From Thermoactinomyces vulgaris (GTDB lineage Bacteria; Bacillota; Bacilli; Thermoactinomycetales; Thermoactinomycetaceae): a stretch of 64,000 nucleotides of DNA. The stretch is from assembly GCF_003688725.1 (NCBI RefSeq), contig NZ_REFP01000009.1:1-64000 (forward strand). The letters run 5' to 3'. Under the pieces are notes generated by a model. It did no database searches, was not told where the DNA came from, and worked only from the letters and a program-made list of their open reading frames with translations. Positions 8,981 to 17,243 of this stretch are shown piece by piece; positions within the stretch are counted from its first letter, which is position 1; each line of letters opens with the position of its first letter. The position numbers and the translations under genes are program-made.

Positions 8981-9691
8981 GTGGGAAACATTTATCTGAC
9001 CATTTACCATGAACTTGCCGAACAAATCGAAAAAGGAAAGTTAAAACCCGGAGGGAAACTTCCCTCCGAACATGATCTTTCCAAACAATACCAAACCTCT
9101 CGTGAAACGGTGCGAAAGGCACTGAACTTGTTGTCCCAAAACGGCTATATCCAAAAAATCAAAGGCAAAGGATCTTTTGTGTTGGGAATTCACCGGTACG
9201 ACTTTCCGGTTTCGGGATTGGTCGGTTTCAAAGAATTGTTCTCCAAATTAAATAAACAATGGAAGACCCATGTGAAGAAATTGGAATTAAAACCGGCGGA
9301 TCCGACAATCCACGCGGAACTTGGGTTAAAGCGCAAGGAACCGGTTTGGGAAGTTGTCCGGATCCGTGAAGTGGACGGGGAAAAAATCATTTTGGACAAG
9401 GATTACTTCCGACAGGCTTATGTTCCCGAGTTGACCAAAGAAGTCTGCCAAGATTCCATTTATGAATATCTGGAAAAACAGTGCGGGCTTTCCATCAGCT
9501 TTGCCAAAAAAGTCATCACCATCGAACCCATTACGGAAGAAGACCGGAACTTCCTTGACCATCAAAAAGAGCCTTATGTGGCGGTGGTCCGAAATTATGT
9601 CTTTTTGGAGGACAACACGCTTTTTCAATACACGGAATCCCGCCATCTGCCGGAAAAATTCCGTTTTGTCGACTTTGCAAGGCGTCATTAA
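8981..9691 (+). CDS. treR: TreR, GntR/HutC-family repressor of the trehalose operon
   Basis: A 236-residue regulator, the length of Bacillus TreR. It has an N-terminal winged helix (about 1-70, with KLPSEHDLSKQYQTSRETVR and the wing GYIQKIKGKGSFVL) and a C-terminal UTRA ligand-binding domain from ~90 on. TreR binds the operator until trehalose 6-phosphate releases it. I choose GTG 8981, seven bases after GAGGGG and immediately after treA; the frame is open further upstream inside treA but without a ribosome site. It is the last gene before a terminator and its own operators are upstream of the PTS gene. Confidence 0.92.
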   Translation: MGNIYLTIYHELAEQIEKGKLKPGGKLPSEHDLSKQYQTSRETVRKALNLLSQNGYIQKIKGKGSFVLGIHRYDFPVSGLVGFKELFSKLNKQWKTHVKKLELKPADPTIHAELGLKRKEPVWEVVRIREVDGEKIILDKDYFRQAYVPELTKEVCQDSIYEYLEKQCGLSISFAKKVITIEPITEEDRNFLDHQKEPYVAVVRNYVFLEDNTLFQYTESRHLPEKFRFVDFARRH

Positions 9692-9833
9692 AAAATCTGC
9701 CCGCGAGGACAGAAAATCAAAAACGGGTCCGAATAATAATATGAGACCCGAGACCTTCTCGCATCCGTCTGTGCTGCAGCAGGCGGGTTCATTATAACCC
9801 AATCCCTTTTTCACAGCGTTTTCCTACGTGTTT

Positions 9834-9860
9834 AGCCACTCCTCACCGGAGTGGCTTTTT
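9834..9860 (+). terminator. Terminator of the trehalose operon
   Basis: AGCCACTC (9834-9841) pairs with GAGTGGCT (9849-9856), followed by a T run on the plus strand. It also separates treR from the convergent lipL. Confidence 0.85.
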
Positions 9861-9861
9861 G

Positions 9862-10671
9862 TCATTTTCCATATCTTTTTTGGATCTTCGTCAACATTTC
9901 CCGAACCGGTCCTTCATACACCGGATCGTAATCATGTCTTTCCTTTTTCCGTCCGTCACCAACCACTTCTTTGACCCGCGATACAAACCGGTCAACGGTC
10001 AGATCCTGGTTCCATTCGGACAAGGCAGCCATTTTGCCGGGTTCCACTTTGGGGAAATCCGCGCTGAAATCGCCGCCTGACGCCAAATCATAAAATTGTT
10101 TCGCTTTCTTTCCTCTTTCCTTTCCGTTTCCTTCCACCAGAACAAATGCCTGAATCACAAAGGCCCGGATCTGTCTCCGCTGGGCAATGCCGCAAAACTT
10201 CCGCCCGTCAATGCTTAAATCATAATCCCCCGGGCAGTAGGATCCTTCGATTTCCCCTTTTTCAACGGGGGGAACCAAAGGTTTTAAACACTCCCGCATC
10301 AGCTGATACATGATTTCAAAGTCTTGTTTGATTTCCACTTTTCCCCTTGGTGAAGGCAAAATCAAAGAAAGATTGACCACCCCCGGATCCAAAGGAACAG
10401 CGGCTCCCCCGGAATTTCGGACTCCCACACGGGAACCAAGTGATTCCAACCAACCGATCGCTTTTTCAGCATGAGGCAATTTCCGGTCCCGGATTCCCAG
10501 GATAAAAGCATTTTGATGCCGCCAAATATGAAGCACCGGGGGAAGATGGCCGCTTCCCACTTCCTTGCAAAGAATTTCATCCACCGCAAATGGATATAAA
10601 GCCTGGCCGGTTAATAAACCGGCAGAGGTATCGATGATTTCCCGAACCTTTTTGTACGCATTTTGTCCCAT
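9862..10671 (-). CDS. lipL: LipL, octanoyl-[GcvH]:protein N-octanoyltransferase
   Basis: A lipoate-protein ligase-fold enzyme of 269 residues. In Bacillus LipL moves octanoate from GcvH to the E2 subunits of dehydrogenase complexes, before LipA adds sulfur. Visible are the RNSGGAAVPLDPGVVNLSLI block, and SYCPGDYDLSIDGRKFCGIAQRR with C146 at the place of the LipL catalytic cysteine. Plain lipoate ligases (LplA) lack that Cys and carry a C-terminal domain that is absent here; LipM is the other cysteine-type family, but SYCPGxYDLSI wording favours LipL. It stands alone, convergent with the trehalose operon. Confidence 0.85.
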   Translation of the reverse strand: MGQNAYKKVREIIDTSAGLLTGQALYPFAVDEILCKEVGSGHLPPVLHIWRHQNAFILGIRDRKLPHAEKAIGWLESLGSRVGVRNSGGAAVPLDPGVVNLSLILPSPRGKVEIKQDFEIMYQLMRECLKPLVPPVEKGEIEGSYCPGDYDLSIDGRKFCGIAQRRQIRAFVIQAFVLVEGNGKERGKKAKQFYDLASGGDFSADFPKVEPGKMAALSEWNQDLTVDRFVSRVKEVVGDGRKKERHDYDPVYEGPVREMLTKIQKRYGK

Positions 10672-10901
10672 TCGCTCGTACTCCTTTTTCTTTCAACCAA
10701 AATACCATGCTTCCCATTCATGCACAGCATTCCGGTTCCCTTCGGTTATCGTTCCATCCAAATCCAACCAGCCAAAAGTATAGCCCATTCCTCCTTCCGG
10801 CGCCATGGGAAGAATGACCATCCTGAATAATCCGCATGAAGTGCCCGTCCGTGAACCTCTTTTCAACCAAGGGATAAAACCGGCAACCGATGGGAACACT
10901 A
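10672..10901. other. Intergenic region upstream of lipL
   Basis: About 230 nt that should hold the lipL promoter. A minus-strand frame of up to 75 codons exists but overlaps the upstream terminator and has no sensibly spaced ribosome site, so I do not call it a gene. Confidence 0.4.
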
Positions 10902-10934
10902 ATAAAAAACCACCCTGCATTTCACAGGGCGGTG
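10902..10934 (-). terminator. Terminator after the 126-residue membrane protein gene
   Basis: On the minus strand CACCGCCCTG pairs with CAGGGTGG, then TTTTTTATTAG. It separates the small membrane-protein gene from lipL. Confidence 0.85.
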
Positions 10935-10950
10935 CATTCCGGGACTTCGT

Positions 10951-11331
10951 TTACCGGTTGGATTCCTTATCTTGATTCAATTGCTTATGCATCGAACGAA
11001 GAACTTCCCGGTATTCTTGGTCACTGTACCGGTCGGGATCCCGGGGCGGCTCTTCTTTCGTTTCCGTATCTGTTTGTTTTTTCAAGCTTCTGCGCAAGGC
11101 TTCCCGATACTCATCATCGGTCATGGTGTATCCGGAGGAATCCGTTTCTTTCCCGGTCACTTTTTTCGCCGGAGATTCATTGTTTTGAGGCGCTTCTTTT
11201 TGGGACGGGACCTCCGCGGTTCCCGCCTGCTCTTCTTCCTCAACATTTTTCCCGGCACGGGAATTGATGGCATACAACACTATTCCGCCAAGAACAATGA
11301 GCGCCCCGTAAAAAAGAATCAAAAAAGTCAA
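10951..11331 (-). CDS. Small membrane-anchored protein of unknown function
   Basis: About 126 residues: an N-terminal transmembrane segment (LTFLILFYGALIVLGGIVLY) followed by a charged, Glu/Lys/Gln-rich soluble tail. The tail contains two related motifs, YTMTDDEYREALRRSLKKQ and YSDQEYREVLRSMHKQL, a short internal repeat of the form Y-x(2-3)-[DE]-[DQ]-EYRE-[AV]-LR. I recognise no family. TTG 11331 follows GGGGGGAG closely; the frame is open a little further upstream. It is 43 nt after the flavoprotein gene and probably cotranscribed with it. Confidence 0.7.
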   Translation of the reverse strand: MTFLILFYGALIVLGGIVLYAINSRAGKNVEEEEQAGTAEVPSQKEAPQNNESPAKKVTGKETDSSGYTMTDDEYREALRRSLKKQTDTETKEEPPRDPDRYSDQEYREVLRSMHKQLNQDKESNR

Positions 11332-11374
11332 TCGACTCCCCCCTTTTGTTCCGGGTTTAAAGCATATCAACTTT

Positions 11375-11902
11375 TTACTTCAACTTTTTCGCAACGTTGG
11401 CCACACGGCGTCCCAATGCTCTTCCGAGTGACAAGTCATTTTCGCCCGGTGAATCTTCTTCCCCATCCGTGACCGGACAAGTCACAGACAATCCGTAATA
11501 AGAGCCCAACATGACATTTTCCGGCAAATTACTCGGCAGTCCGACAATAATCATTCCATTATGAAGCATCGGCGTAATCAAATTCCACAATGTCATTTCC
11601 GCACCGCCGTGCAGGGTTGCGGTCGTGCAGAAAACCGCTCCCACTTTTCCAATCAATTTTCCGTTCGCCCACAGATGTCCCAAACGGTCAATCCATGACT
11701 TCAATCCGGAACTGATTGTTCCGAAATGGCCGGGGCATCCCCAGATGATCGCATCCACATCGTTTAACTCCCGCACATCGGCTTCATTGACGTGACGGAG
11801 GATCACCTCCGCCCCTTCCACTTCGCGTGCGCCCTCTGCAATCGATGCGGCCACTTTTTCCGTATGTCCGCTTTCACTGTCATATACCACATAAATCTTC
11901 AT
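11375..11902 (-). CDS. WrbA/flavodoxin-like NAD(P)H:quinone oxidoreductase family protein
   Basis: A 175-residue flavodoxin-fold protein. It begins with the phosphate-binding loop region [18 protein letters not shown], and has the WrbA-like block [21 protein letters not shown] and then [20 protein letters not shown]. Such proteins bind FMN and usually reduce quinones by two electrons; the exact substrate here is not known. The N-terminal motif and the GHFG...SGLKSWID block are close to WrbA, so I am fairly sure of the family. Preceded by AGAAGTGATTC, a weak ribosome site. It lies just downstream of the efflux operon on the same strand. Confidence 0.85.
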   Translation of the reverse strand: MKIYVVYDSESGHTEKVAASIAEGAREVEGAEVILRHVNEADVRELNDVDAIIWGCPGHFGTISSGLKSWIDRLGHLWANGKLIGKVGAVFCTTATLHGGAEMTLWNLITPMLHNGMIIVGLPSNLPENVMLGSYYGLSVTCPVTDGEEDSPGENDLSLGRALGRRVANVAKKLK

Positions 11903-11951
11903 GAATCACTTCTCTCCCTTCCACGACATTCCGAGTAATTTCAGGAACCAT

Positions 11952-13514
11952 TCAACCGGATACTTTCTTGTCTTTCCGCACATCCCGCAAGAAGAAACTC
12001 AAAATCAAACCAATAAACGCAAAAACGGTGGCCCAAACAAAAGCATCATTGATTCCCAAAACTGAAGCATGTTGGGCAGCTTGCCCGTACAATGTGCTGG
12101 TCATCAAACTTTGTGCTTGTTCCGCCGGCAAGCCGACAGCTTGGGCAAAACCGCTCAGTGCCGAATAAAAATGATCGCTGTAAGCCGGATCCATCATATT
12201 GGCTTGATCCGCCAGTTTCCCTAAATGATATTGGGTGCGGATGGAAAAGATCGTCGTAAACACACTGATTCCAAGTGATCCGGCGATTTGCCGTGATGTG
12301 TTGGCCATCGCCGTGCCGTGACCGTTCATCTCTTCCGGCAATTGGTTCAAACCGGCCGTCATAATCGGCATCATCAACAGGGACATTCCGAAAGAACGGA
12401 TCATATAGATGATCAAGATCCAAGTATAACTGGTTTCCAGGGTTAAATGCGTAAATTCATAAGTGGTCACCGTGGTGATCAACAGCCCGATCACCGCCAG
12501 AGGACGGGGACCCACTTTATCAAACAACACACCGGAAATCGGGGACATCAACCCCATGATAATCGCTCCCGGCAGCAGCAATAACCCGGATTCGAAAGCG
12601 GTAAAGCCGCGCAGGTTTTGCAAGTAAATCGGAATCAAAAACATGCCCGCAAACATGGCAATGGTGATAATCGCATTAATCACGCTCGACAGGGTAAACA
12701 TATCAAATTTAAACACGGAAAAATCGAGCAACGGTTTTTTCGAACGAACTTGCAACAGCACAAACACATAAAGGAAGAACACACCCAGCACAAGGGTGGA
12801 AACCACCACCGGATCATCCCAGTCTTTGTTCCCGGCTTCACTCAATCCGTACAGCAACAGACCGACGCCGAGCGAAGAGGTGACGGCCCCCCAAAAATCA
12901 AATTGCGGCTTGGTCTCTTTTCTCAAACCATCTTTTAAAAGGAAGAATGCAAAACCAATGACGATCAGACCAAGCGGCACCATCCCGTTAAACAAAATGC
13001 GCCAATCGTAATGTTCAATGACCCATCCTGACAACGTGGGACCAATGGCCGGGGCAAAAATCATCCCGAGCCCGAACAGCCCCATTCCTTTTCCGCGCGC
13101 CTCCGGCGGGAAAATATGAAGGGTCACCACCATCACCAGCGGCATCAGGATTCCGGCACCAACCGCCTGAATCAGACGACCGATCAACATCATGGAAAAC
13201 GTGGCGGCCAGCCCGCAGATGAGTGAACCTGCTGTGAAAAACACCATCGAAGCGATGAAAAGCCGCCGGATTCCGTAACGGTCAACCAAATAAGCGGAGA
13301 AGGGAATCAAAATCCCGTTGACCAACATATAACCAGTGAGCAACCATTGTGCCGTGCTTGCCGTCACATTGAATTCATTAATCAAACTGGGAATGGCCAC
13401 ATTGAGCAAAGTCTGGTTCAATACCGCCAAAAACATTCCCAGCATAATCACGATCATCAGCGGCAAATGCTGTCGGAATCCGCCGCCGTCCGCTGTATTT
13501 TGATTCGCACTCAT
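11952..13514 (-). CDS. DHA2-family (EmrB-type) multidrug efflux transporter
   Basis: A 520-residue major facilitator with about 14 membrane segments, the size and layout of EmrB/QacA drug:proton antiporters. Motif A appears as YLVDRYGIRRLF after the second segment and the DHA2 motif C-like GPTLSGW in the fifth. It pumps drugs out with the HlyD-type proteins encoded just before it. The gene is third in a marR-hlyD-hlyD-emrB operon; a GGAGG site precedes the ATG. Substrates cannot be told from sequence. Confidence 0.93.
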   Translation of the reverse strand: MSANQNTADGGGFRQHLPLMIVIMLGMFLAVLNQTLLNVAIPSLINEFNVTASTAQWLLTGYMLVNGILIPFSAYLVDRYGIRRLFIASMVFFTAGSLICGLAATFSMMLIGRLIQAVGAGILMPLVMVVTLHIFPPEARGKGMGLFGLGMIFAPAIGPTLSGWVIEHYDWRILFNGMVPLGLIVIGFAFFLLKDGLRKETKPQFDFWGAVTSSLGVGLLLYGLSEAGNKDWDDPVVVSTLVLGVFFLYVFVLLQVRSKKPLLDFSVFKFDMFTLSSVINAIITIAMFAGMFLIPIYLQNLRGFTAFESGLLLLPGAIIMGLMSPISGVLFDKVGPRPLAVIGLLITTVTTYEFTHLTLETSYTWILIIYMIRSFGMSLLMMPIMTAGLNQLPEEMNGHGTAMANTSRQIAGSLGISVFTTIFSIRTQYHLGKLADQANMMDPAYSDHFYSALSGFAQAVGLPAEQAQSLMTSTLYGQAAQHASVLGINDAFVWATVFAFIGLILSFFLRDVRKDKKVSG

Positions 13515-13552
13515 TCTTTTCCTCCTTTCCTGACAAATCTGTTTAAATCAAC

Positions 13553-14188
13553 TTATTTATGAATGAGGATCGTTGCATTCATACCCGGCACCACGGTATC
13601 CGGATAGCTTTCCATTTCAATGACCACCGGAATGCGTTGGACCACTTTGGTATAATCACCACTGGCGGTTTGTTGCGGCAACAGGGAGAAGACGGAGTTG
13701 GTCGCTTTTCCGATTTTCTTCACCGTTCCTTTGATTTTGGTGCCTTCTTCCGCATCGATCTTAATGTCCACTTCTTGTCCGACACTTACATCTTTAATCT
13801 CGGTTTCCTCGATGTTCGCTTCAATGTAAAGTTTGTTCAAATCCACCATTTGGACCAAGGTTTGGCCTGCGGCAACCATTTGCCCCTCAGAAAAATCGCT
13901 TTTCACGATGGTTCCGTCCATCGGAGCTTGAATGTCCACGGTTTGCTGTCCGGTGTTTACTTTCCCCAGAACCTGACCGCTTTTCACTTGTTGCCCTTCT
14001 TCAACCTTCCATTCTTCCAACTTTCCGTTTCCGACCGAAGCCACCGGAATCAAATCCCCTTTTACCCGGGCATCTTCGGTTTCAATATAATTGGATTTCA
14101 TATAATAGAAGTAATAGCCGCCAATTCCCAATCCCATGATAATAAGGAACACAAGCGCATTCGTCAAAACAAGACGTCCTGTTTTCAT
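13553..14188 (-). CDS. HlyD/EmrA-family efflux adaptor (second copy)
   Basis: A 211-residue periplasmic-adaptor-like protein: one N-terminal membrane anchor (ALVFLIIMGLGIGGYYFYY), a lipoyl/barrel-sandwich half with KSGQVLGKV and IQAPMDGTIVKSDFSEGQMV, and a beta-barrel region. There is almost no coiled-coil hairpin, so it is much shorter than Gram-negative EmrA. In Gram-positives such adaptors sit on the outer face of the pump. It lies 24 nt from the other adaptor gene and shares its layout, so the pair looks like an old gene duplication. Confidence 0.88.
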   Translation of the reverse strand: MKTGRLVLTNALVFLIIMGLGIGGYYFYYMKSNYIETEDARVKGDLIPVASVGNGKLEEWKVEEGQQVKSGQVLGKVNTGQQTVDIQAPMDGTIVKSDFSEGQMVAAGQTLVQMVDLNKLYIEANIEETEIKDVSVGQEVDIKIDAEEGTKIKGTVKKIGKATNSVFSLLPQQTASGDYTKVVQRIPVVIEMESYPDTVVPGMNATILIHK

Positions 14189-14211
14189 GAGCCATCACCT
14201 TTCCCCTTGAT

Positions 14212-14874
14212 TTAAGACTGTATTTTCACCTCAGCATTCATTCCGGGCATCAAATTCACGTTGATTTGGTCATCAAAGACGATTTGTACCGGAACACGCT
14301 GAACCTTTTTATTTTCATTTTGGCTGTCCGTGCTTGCCGATGGATTGGTGAAATCCCCGGCCGTCGAACCAATCTTTTGCACTTTTCCTTTAAAAATGCG
14401 GTCTTTGAAAGCATCCACCGTAATGTCCACTTTTTTGCCCGGTTTGACCCGGTCGATTTCTGTCTCATCAATGTAAGCAACGATGTATTTGTTCGATAAA
14501 TCGGCAACCATCGCAACCGGTTGTCCCGGTCTGACCACCTTTCCGGGAACGGCATTGCTTTTGACAAGGACACCCGAATATGGCGAAGTAATGGATTGTG
14601 TCAACGGAGCATCGGATTCCTCGTCAGACGGCCGGCCGGACTGCAGAAGCGTCTCCGTTCCCAGGATCTGACCTTTTTCCACGGAATCCCCTTCTTCAAC
14701 CGCCCACTCTTTCAGCACACCGGCCTGATCCGGATAAACCGGAACCATCTCTGCCGTCACTTGGGCAATTTCACTGGTCACATAAAGGGATTGATTGGTA
14801 AGATAGTATCCCGCACCGATAACCATCCCCAGCACAAAAAGGACCAAAATCAAGTTGTTCACCGCACGCTTCAA
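14212..14874 (-). CDS. HlyD/EmrA-family efflux adaptor (first copy)
   Basis: A 220-residue adaptor with an N-terminal membrane segment (LILVLFVLGMVIGAGYYL), a split biotinyl-lipoyl-like domain (EEGDSVEKGQILGTE ... ITSPYSGVLVKSNAVPGKVV) and a barrel domain. Its start overlaps the marR stop by 4 nt (14871-14874), which indicates translational coupling. It is related to the next gene, and two adaptors for one EmrB-type pump is unusual; they may form a hetero-oligomer or serve different pumps. Confidence 0.88.
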   Translation of the reverse strand: MKRAVNNLILVLFVLGMVIGAGYYLTNQSLYVTSEIAQVTAEMVPVYPDQAGVLKEWAVEEGDSVEKGQILGTETLLQSGRPSDEESDAPLTQSITSPYSGVLVKSNAVPGKVVRPGQPVAMVADLSNKYIVAYIDETEIDRVKPGKKVDITVDAFKDRIFKGKVQKIGSTAGDFTNPSASTDSQNENKKVQRVPVQIVFDDQINVNLMPGMNAEVKIQS

Positions 14875-15338
14875 TGCTTTGTCCCTCCTTTCTCCAACCG
14901 GTTTTCGTGTACCCCCTCGATAAACCTTTGCATATTTTCAATGAATCGCTCCATTTCCTCAGAAGAAAGATTCAACCTTTTGACATGCGCATAAATCTTG
15001 TTTCTCTGGGAGTCGGAGAGTTCATCAATCATCTCCCGGCTTTTGTCCGTCAGCCGGATCTGTACGATTCGCCGGTCTTTCTGATCCCGTTTCCTCAAAA
15101 CCATACCCATCTCTTCCAAACGCCCGATCATTCCGCTCAGTGAACTCAGCGGTATATCCAGATGCTTGCTGATCTCCACCAGCGGGGAGGCTCCTTTGAC
15201 ATTGAGAAAATGAAGAACCAGCGCATGGGAAAAAGTTAAATGATGTTTTTTTAATTCTTCCCGCAGCAAGAGGTGACAGAGCGCCATTATTTGGTGAAAC
15301 AGGCCAATCAAATTGTCCATTTGATCATCACGAATCAC
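14871..15338 (-). CDS. MarR-family transcriptional regulator of the efflux operon
   Basis: About 155 residues with a MarR winged helix in the middle: LVEISKHLDIPLSSLSGMIGRLEEMGMVLRKRDQKDRRIVQIRLT, i.e. recognition helix followed by the D-x-R-D/DRR wing. It is the first gene of the efflux operon and overlaps the next start by 4 nt. GTG 15338 is five bases from GGAGG; ATG 15320 is an alternative. Autoregulation is likely because palindromic sequences overlap both copies of the promoter upstream (15365-15502). Ligand unknown. Confidence 0.9.
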   Translation of the reverse strand: MIRDDQMDNLIGLFHQIMALCHLLLREELKKHHLTFSHALVLHFLNVKGASPLVEISKHLDIPLSSLSGMIGRLEEMGMVLRKRDQKDRRIVQIRLTDKSREMIDELSDSQRNKIYAHVKRLNLSSEEMERFIENMQRFIEGVHENRLEKGGTKH

Positions 15339-15364
15339 AATCACCTCCCCCAGGGAAATGATGT

Positions 15365-15414
15365 TTCGATTATCGAATGATTAATACAATAAAATATTAA
15401 CCTGCATAAGTCAA
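15365..15414 (-). promoter_or_regulatory. marR operon promoter, proximal copy, with palindromic operator
   Basis: On the minus strand TTGACT (15409-15414), 17 nt, TATTGT (15386-15391). Just downstream lies the perfect palindrome TTCGATTATCGAA (15365-15377), a likely MarR site at the transcription start. The whole block is repeated 88 bp upstream. Confidence 0.65.
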
Positions 15415-15452
15415 TATGCGTCACAAGATGTTCAACAACCTTCCAAAATTAC

Positions 15453-15502
15453 TTCGATGACCGAATGATTCATATCATAAAATATCAACCTTTCAAAGTC
15501 AA
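15453..15502 (-). promoter_or_regulatory. marR operon promoter, distal copy
   Basis: On the minus strand TTGACT (15497-15502), 17 nt, TATGAT (15474-15479), then TTCGATGACCGAA (15453-15465), the degenerate counterpart of the proximal palindrome. It is a diverged duplicate of 15365-15414, offset 88 bp, with the same spacing throughout. Confidence 0.6.
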
Positions 15503-15520
15503 TCTCATCATCAAATGATT

Positions 15521-16054
15521 TGGATCTCTTTTTTCCGGTGCCACATAAAAGGAAAAACATGGATTGGAGGAATTGTTCTCTTTTGCAGGGTTTTGTTGGA
15601 AACCACGTTTAAATATTTATTTTCTATCGTGTAATAAAAACCCTCTTTTTTATTTCTTTTCTATCCTCTCGTTTGAATCCAGTCGTTTTCTGCTTTTTTC
15701 AAAAGGAAAAGAACGAAATTAATTCATATGGAAAATTATTCAGCCACCTTCCCATCCGCTTCAATTTGTTTTAATATGAATATGAATAATTTATTTTTTA
15801 TTTAACAATTTATTTTGTTTATTGTATATATTCATAATGATAAGTGAATAATCTTTGTTTTTTCGGGATAATCCGAAAAAAGAGGGAGAAATAAACCATT
15901 TCCATCCATATCAAGCATATTTTGTGCGAAAAAAACCGCTTTATTAATGGATGATCTTGGAACCTAAAAACCGAACAGCTTTCCGGTTTCATCCTCTGTA
16001 CGTTGGTTTTAATTTTTAGACATTTAAATATTTAAAACACGTATGAAATAATTG
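15521..16054. other. AT-rich intergenic stretch without genes
   Basis: About 530 nt between the marR promoters and the YitT promoter. It is markedly AT-rich (for example 15770-15850) and holds only short frames. A small inverted repeat, TTTTTTCGG-GATAAT-CCGAAAAAA, lies at about 15856-15882. I see no RNA gene. Confidence 0.4.
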
Positions 16055-16063
16055 TGATATAAT
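16055..16063 (+). promoter_or_regulatory. Extended -10 promoter for the YitT gene
   Basis: TGATATAAT at 16055-16063 is an extended -10 element (TG-N-TATAAT). No good -35 is seen at the usual distance, as is common for extended -10 promoters. The gene start is ~105 nt downstream. Confidence 0.5.
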
Positions 16064-16106
16064 TAAAGAATCATTGTTATGGAAAGAAATTGAAAAGCTC
16101 GCCATT

Positions 16107-16156
16107 CCCTTTTTTGTAACCTGATCCCCTCTTGGATTACACACTGTCAAAAAGGG
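16107..16156 (+). promoter_or_regulatory. Structured leader that could mask the YitT ribosome site
   Basis: CCCTTTTT (16107-16114) pairs with AAAAAGGG (16149-16156), which includes the ribosome site, and inside it TGTAACC (16115-16121) pairs with GGATTACA (16134-16141) with one bulged A. The two helices stack in one extended hairpin. Whether it folds in the cell is not known. Confidence 0.4.
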
Positions 16157-16168
16157 GTTGTGAATCAT

Positions 16169-17068
16169 ATGGAGTTATTAACTTCTTCCAATGAAATGGA
16201 ACAAACGGAAAAGCCAAAAAAGTTGATTTGGTTAAATACTATCAAAAGAATTTTCTTTATCTTGGTCGGTGCCTTATTGTTTTCGCTCGGTTTGGAAGTT
16301 TTCCTCGTACCCAATCAGGTGATTGACGGCGGCATCGTCGGTATCTCCATCATCATTTCTCATTTAACGAATTGGAATCTTGGATTGTTATTGGTCATTT
16401 TTAACCTTCCGTTCCTCTTTTTGGGGTACAAACAAATCGGGAAAACCTTTGCTTTTTCCACCATGTTCGGGATTGTTGTGATGTCCGCGTTTACCAACAT
16501 ATTTCATCACGTTCCGGCTGTAACCAAAGATCCGCTTCTTGCCGCCGTGTTTGGCGGAATTATTCTGGGAGTCGGAGTCGGTCTGGTCATCCGGTACGGC
16601 GGTTCCTTGGACGGTACAGAAATCCTCGCCATCCTCATCAATAAGAAAGTTCCTTTTTCCGTCGGTCAAATCGTGATGTTTGCCAACCTGTTCATTTTAA
16701 GCAGTGCCGGCTTTGTCTTCAGCTGGGATCGTGCCATGTACTCTTTGATCACTTATTTCATCGCTTTTAAAATGATAGACGTCGTCATTGAAGGTTTTGA
16801 AGAAATGAAATCTGTTTGGATCATCAGTGACAAAACCGAAATCATCGGCCAGACGATTTCCAACCGTTTGGGACGGGGTGTCACTTATTTGGCCGGGGAA
16901 GGCGGCTACAGCGGAGAAAACAAAAAAGTGATTTTTTGTATCATCACACGGTTGGAGGAAGCAAAATTAAAATCCATTGTCGAGGATATTGATCCGAATG
17001 CATTTTTGGCCACCGGAAACATCCATGATGTGCAGGGCGGTTCCTTCAAAAAGAAAGATATTCACTAA
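16169..17068 (+). CDS. YitT family membrane protein (DUF2179 domain)
   Basis: A 299-residue protein with about five or six N-terminal membrane segments (to ~residue 200) and a cytosolic C-terminal DUF2179 domain (VWIISDKTEIIGQTISNRLGRGVTYL ... ). The membrane part has the family motifs GLEVFLVPNQVIDGGIVGIS and RYGGSLDGTEILAILINKK. Function of the family is not established; members are common multi-copy proteins in Bacillales. ATG 16169 is preceded by AAGGGG at 11 nt; a GTG nine bases earlier is closer to that site and could also be used. It is a single-gene unit followed by a terminator. Confidence 0.9.
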   Translation: MELLTSSNEMEQTEKPKKLIWLNTIKRIFFILVGALLFSLGLEVFLVPNQVIDGGIVGISIIISHLTNWNLGLLLVIFNLPFLFLGYKQIGKTFAFSTMFGIVVMSAFTNIFHHVPAVTKDPLLAAVFGGIILGVGVGLVIRYGGSLDGTEILAILINKKVPFSVGQIVMFANLFILSSAGFVFSWDRAMYSLITYFIAFKMIDVVIEGFEEMKSVWIISDKTEIIGQTISNRLGRGVTYLAGEGGYSGENKKVIFCIITRLEEAKLKSIVEDIDPNAFLATGNIHDVQGGSFKKKDIH

Positions 17069-17114
17069 GAGGAAAAAATTCAGAGGCGATCAGGTTATTG
17101 AAAAGCGGGATAAA

Positions 17115-17145
17115 GAGGCGTGTCCGAAGGCACGTCTCCATTTAT
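17115..17145 (+). terminator. Terminator after the YitT gene
   Basis: GAGGCGTG (17115-17122) pairs with CACGTCTC (17131-17138), allowing one G-T pair, followed by CATTTATA. The U tract is weak. Confidence 0.5.
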
Positions 17146-17243
17146 ACCCTCCGCGGTGGATGAGCCCGGGAACTCAGGTGGTAAATTTCCGGCCCTTCCG
17201 TTAAGATGATTTCAAACAAACCGATTGGCACCAAGGTGATGGC

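Noticed and set aside
10693-10920. 75-codon minus-strand frame between lipL and the small membrane protein
   Set aside because: It overlaps the upstream terminator and its only AAGGAGG touches an ATG directly; no family likeness.
17142-17240. GC-rich stretch before the SgrR_N gene as a riboswitch
   Set aside because: No known riboswitch core and no terminator/antiterminator pair could be found.
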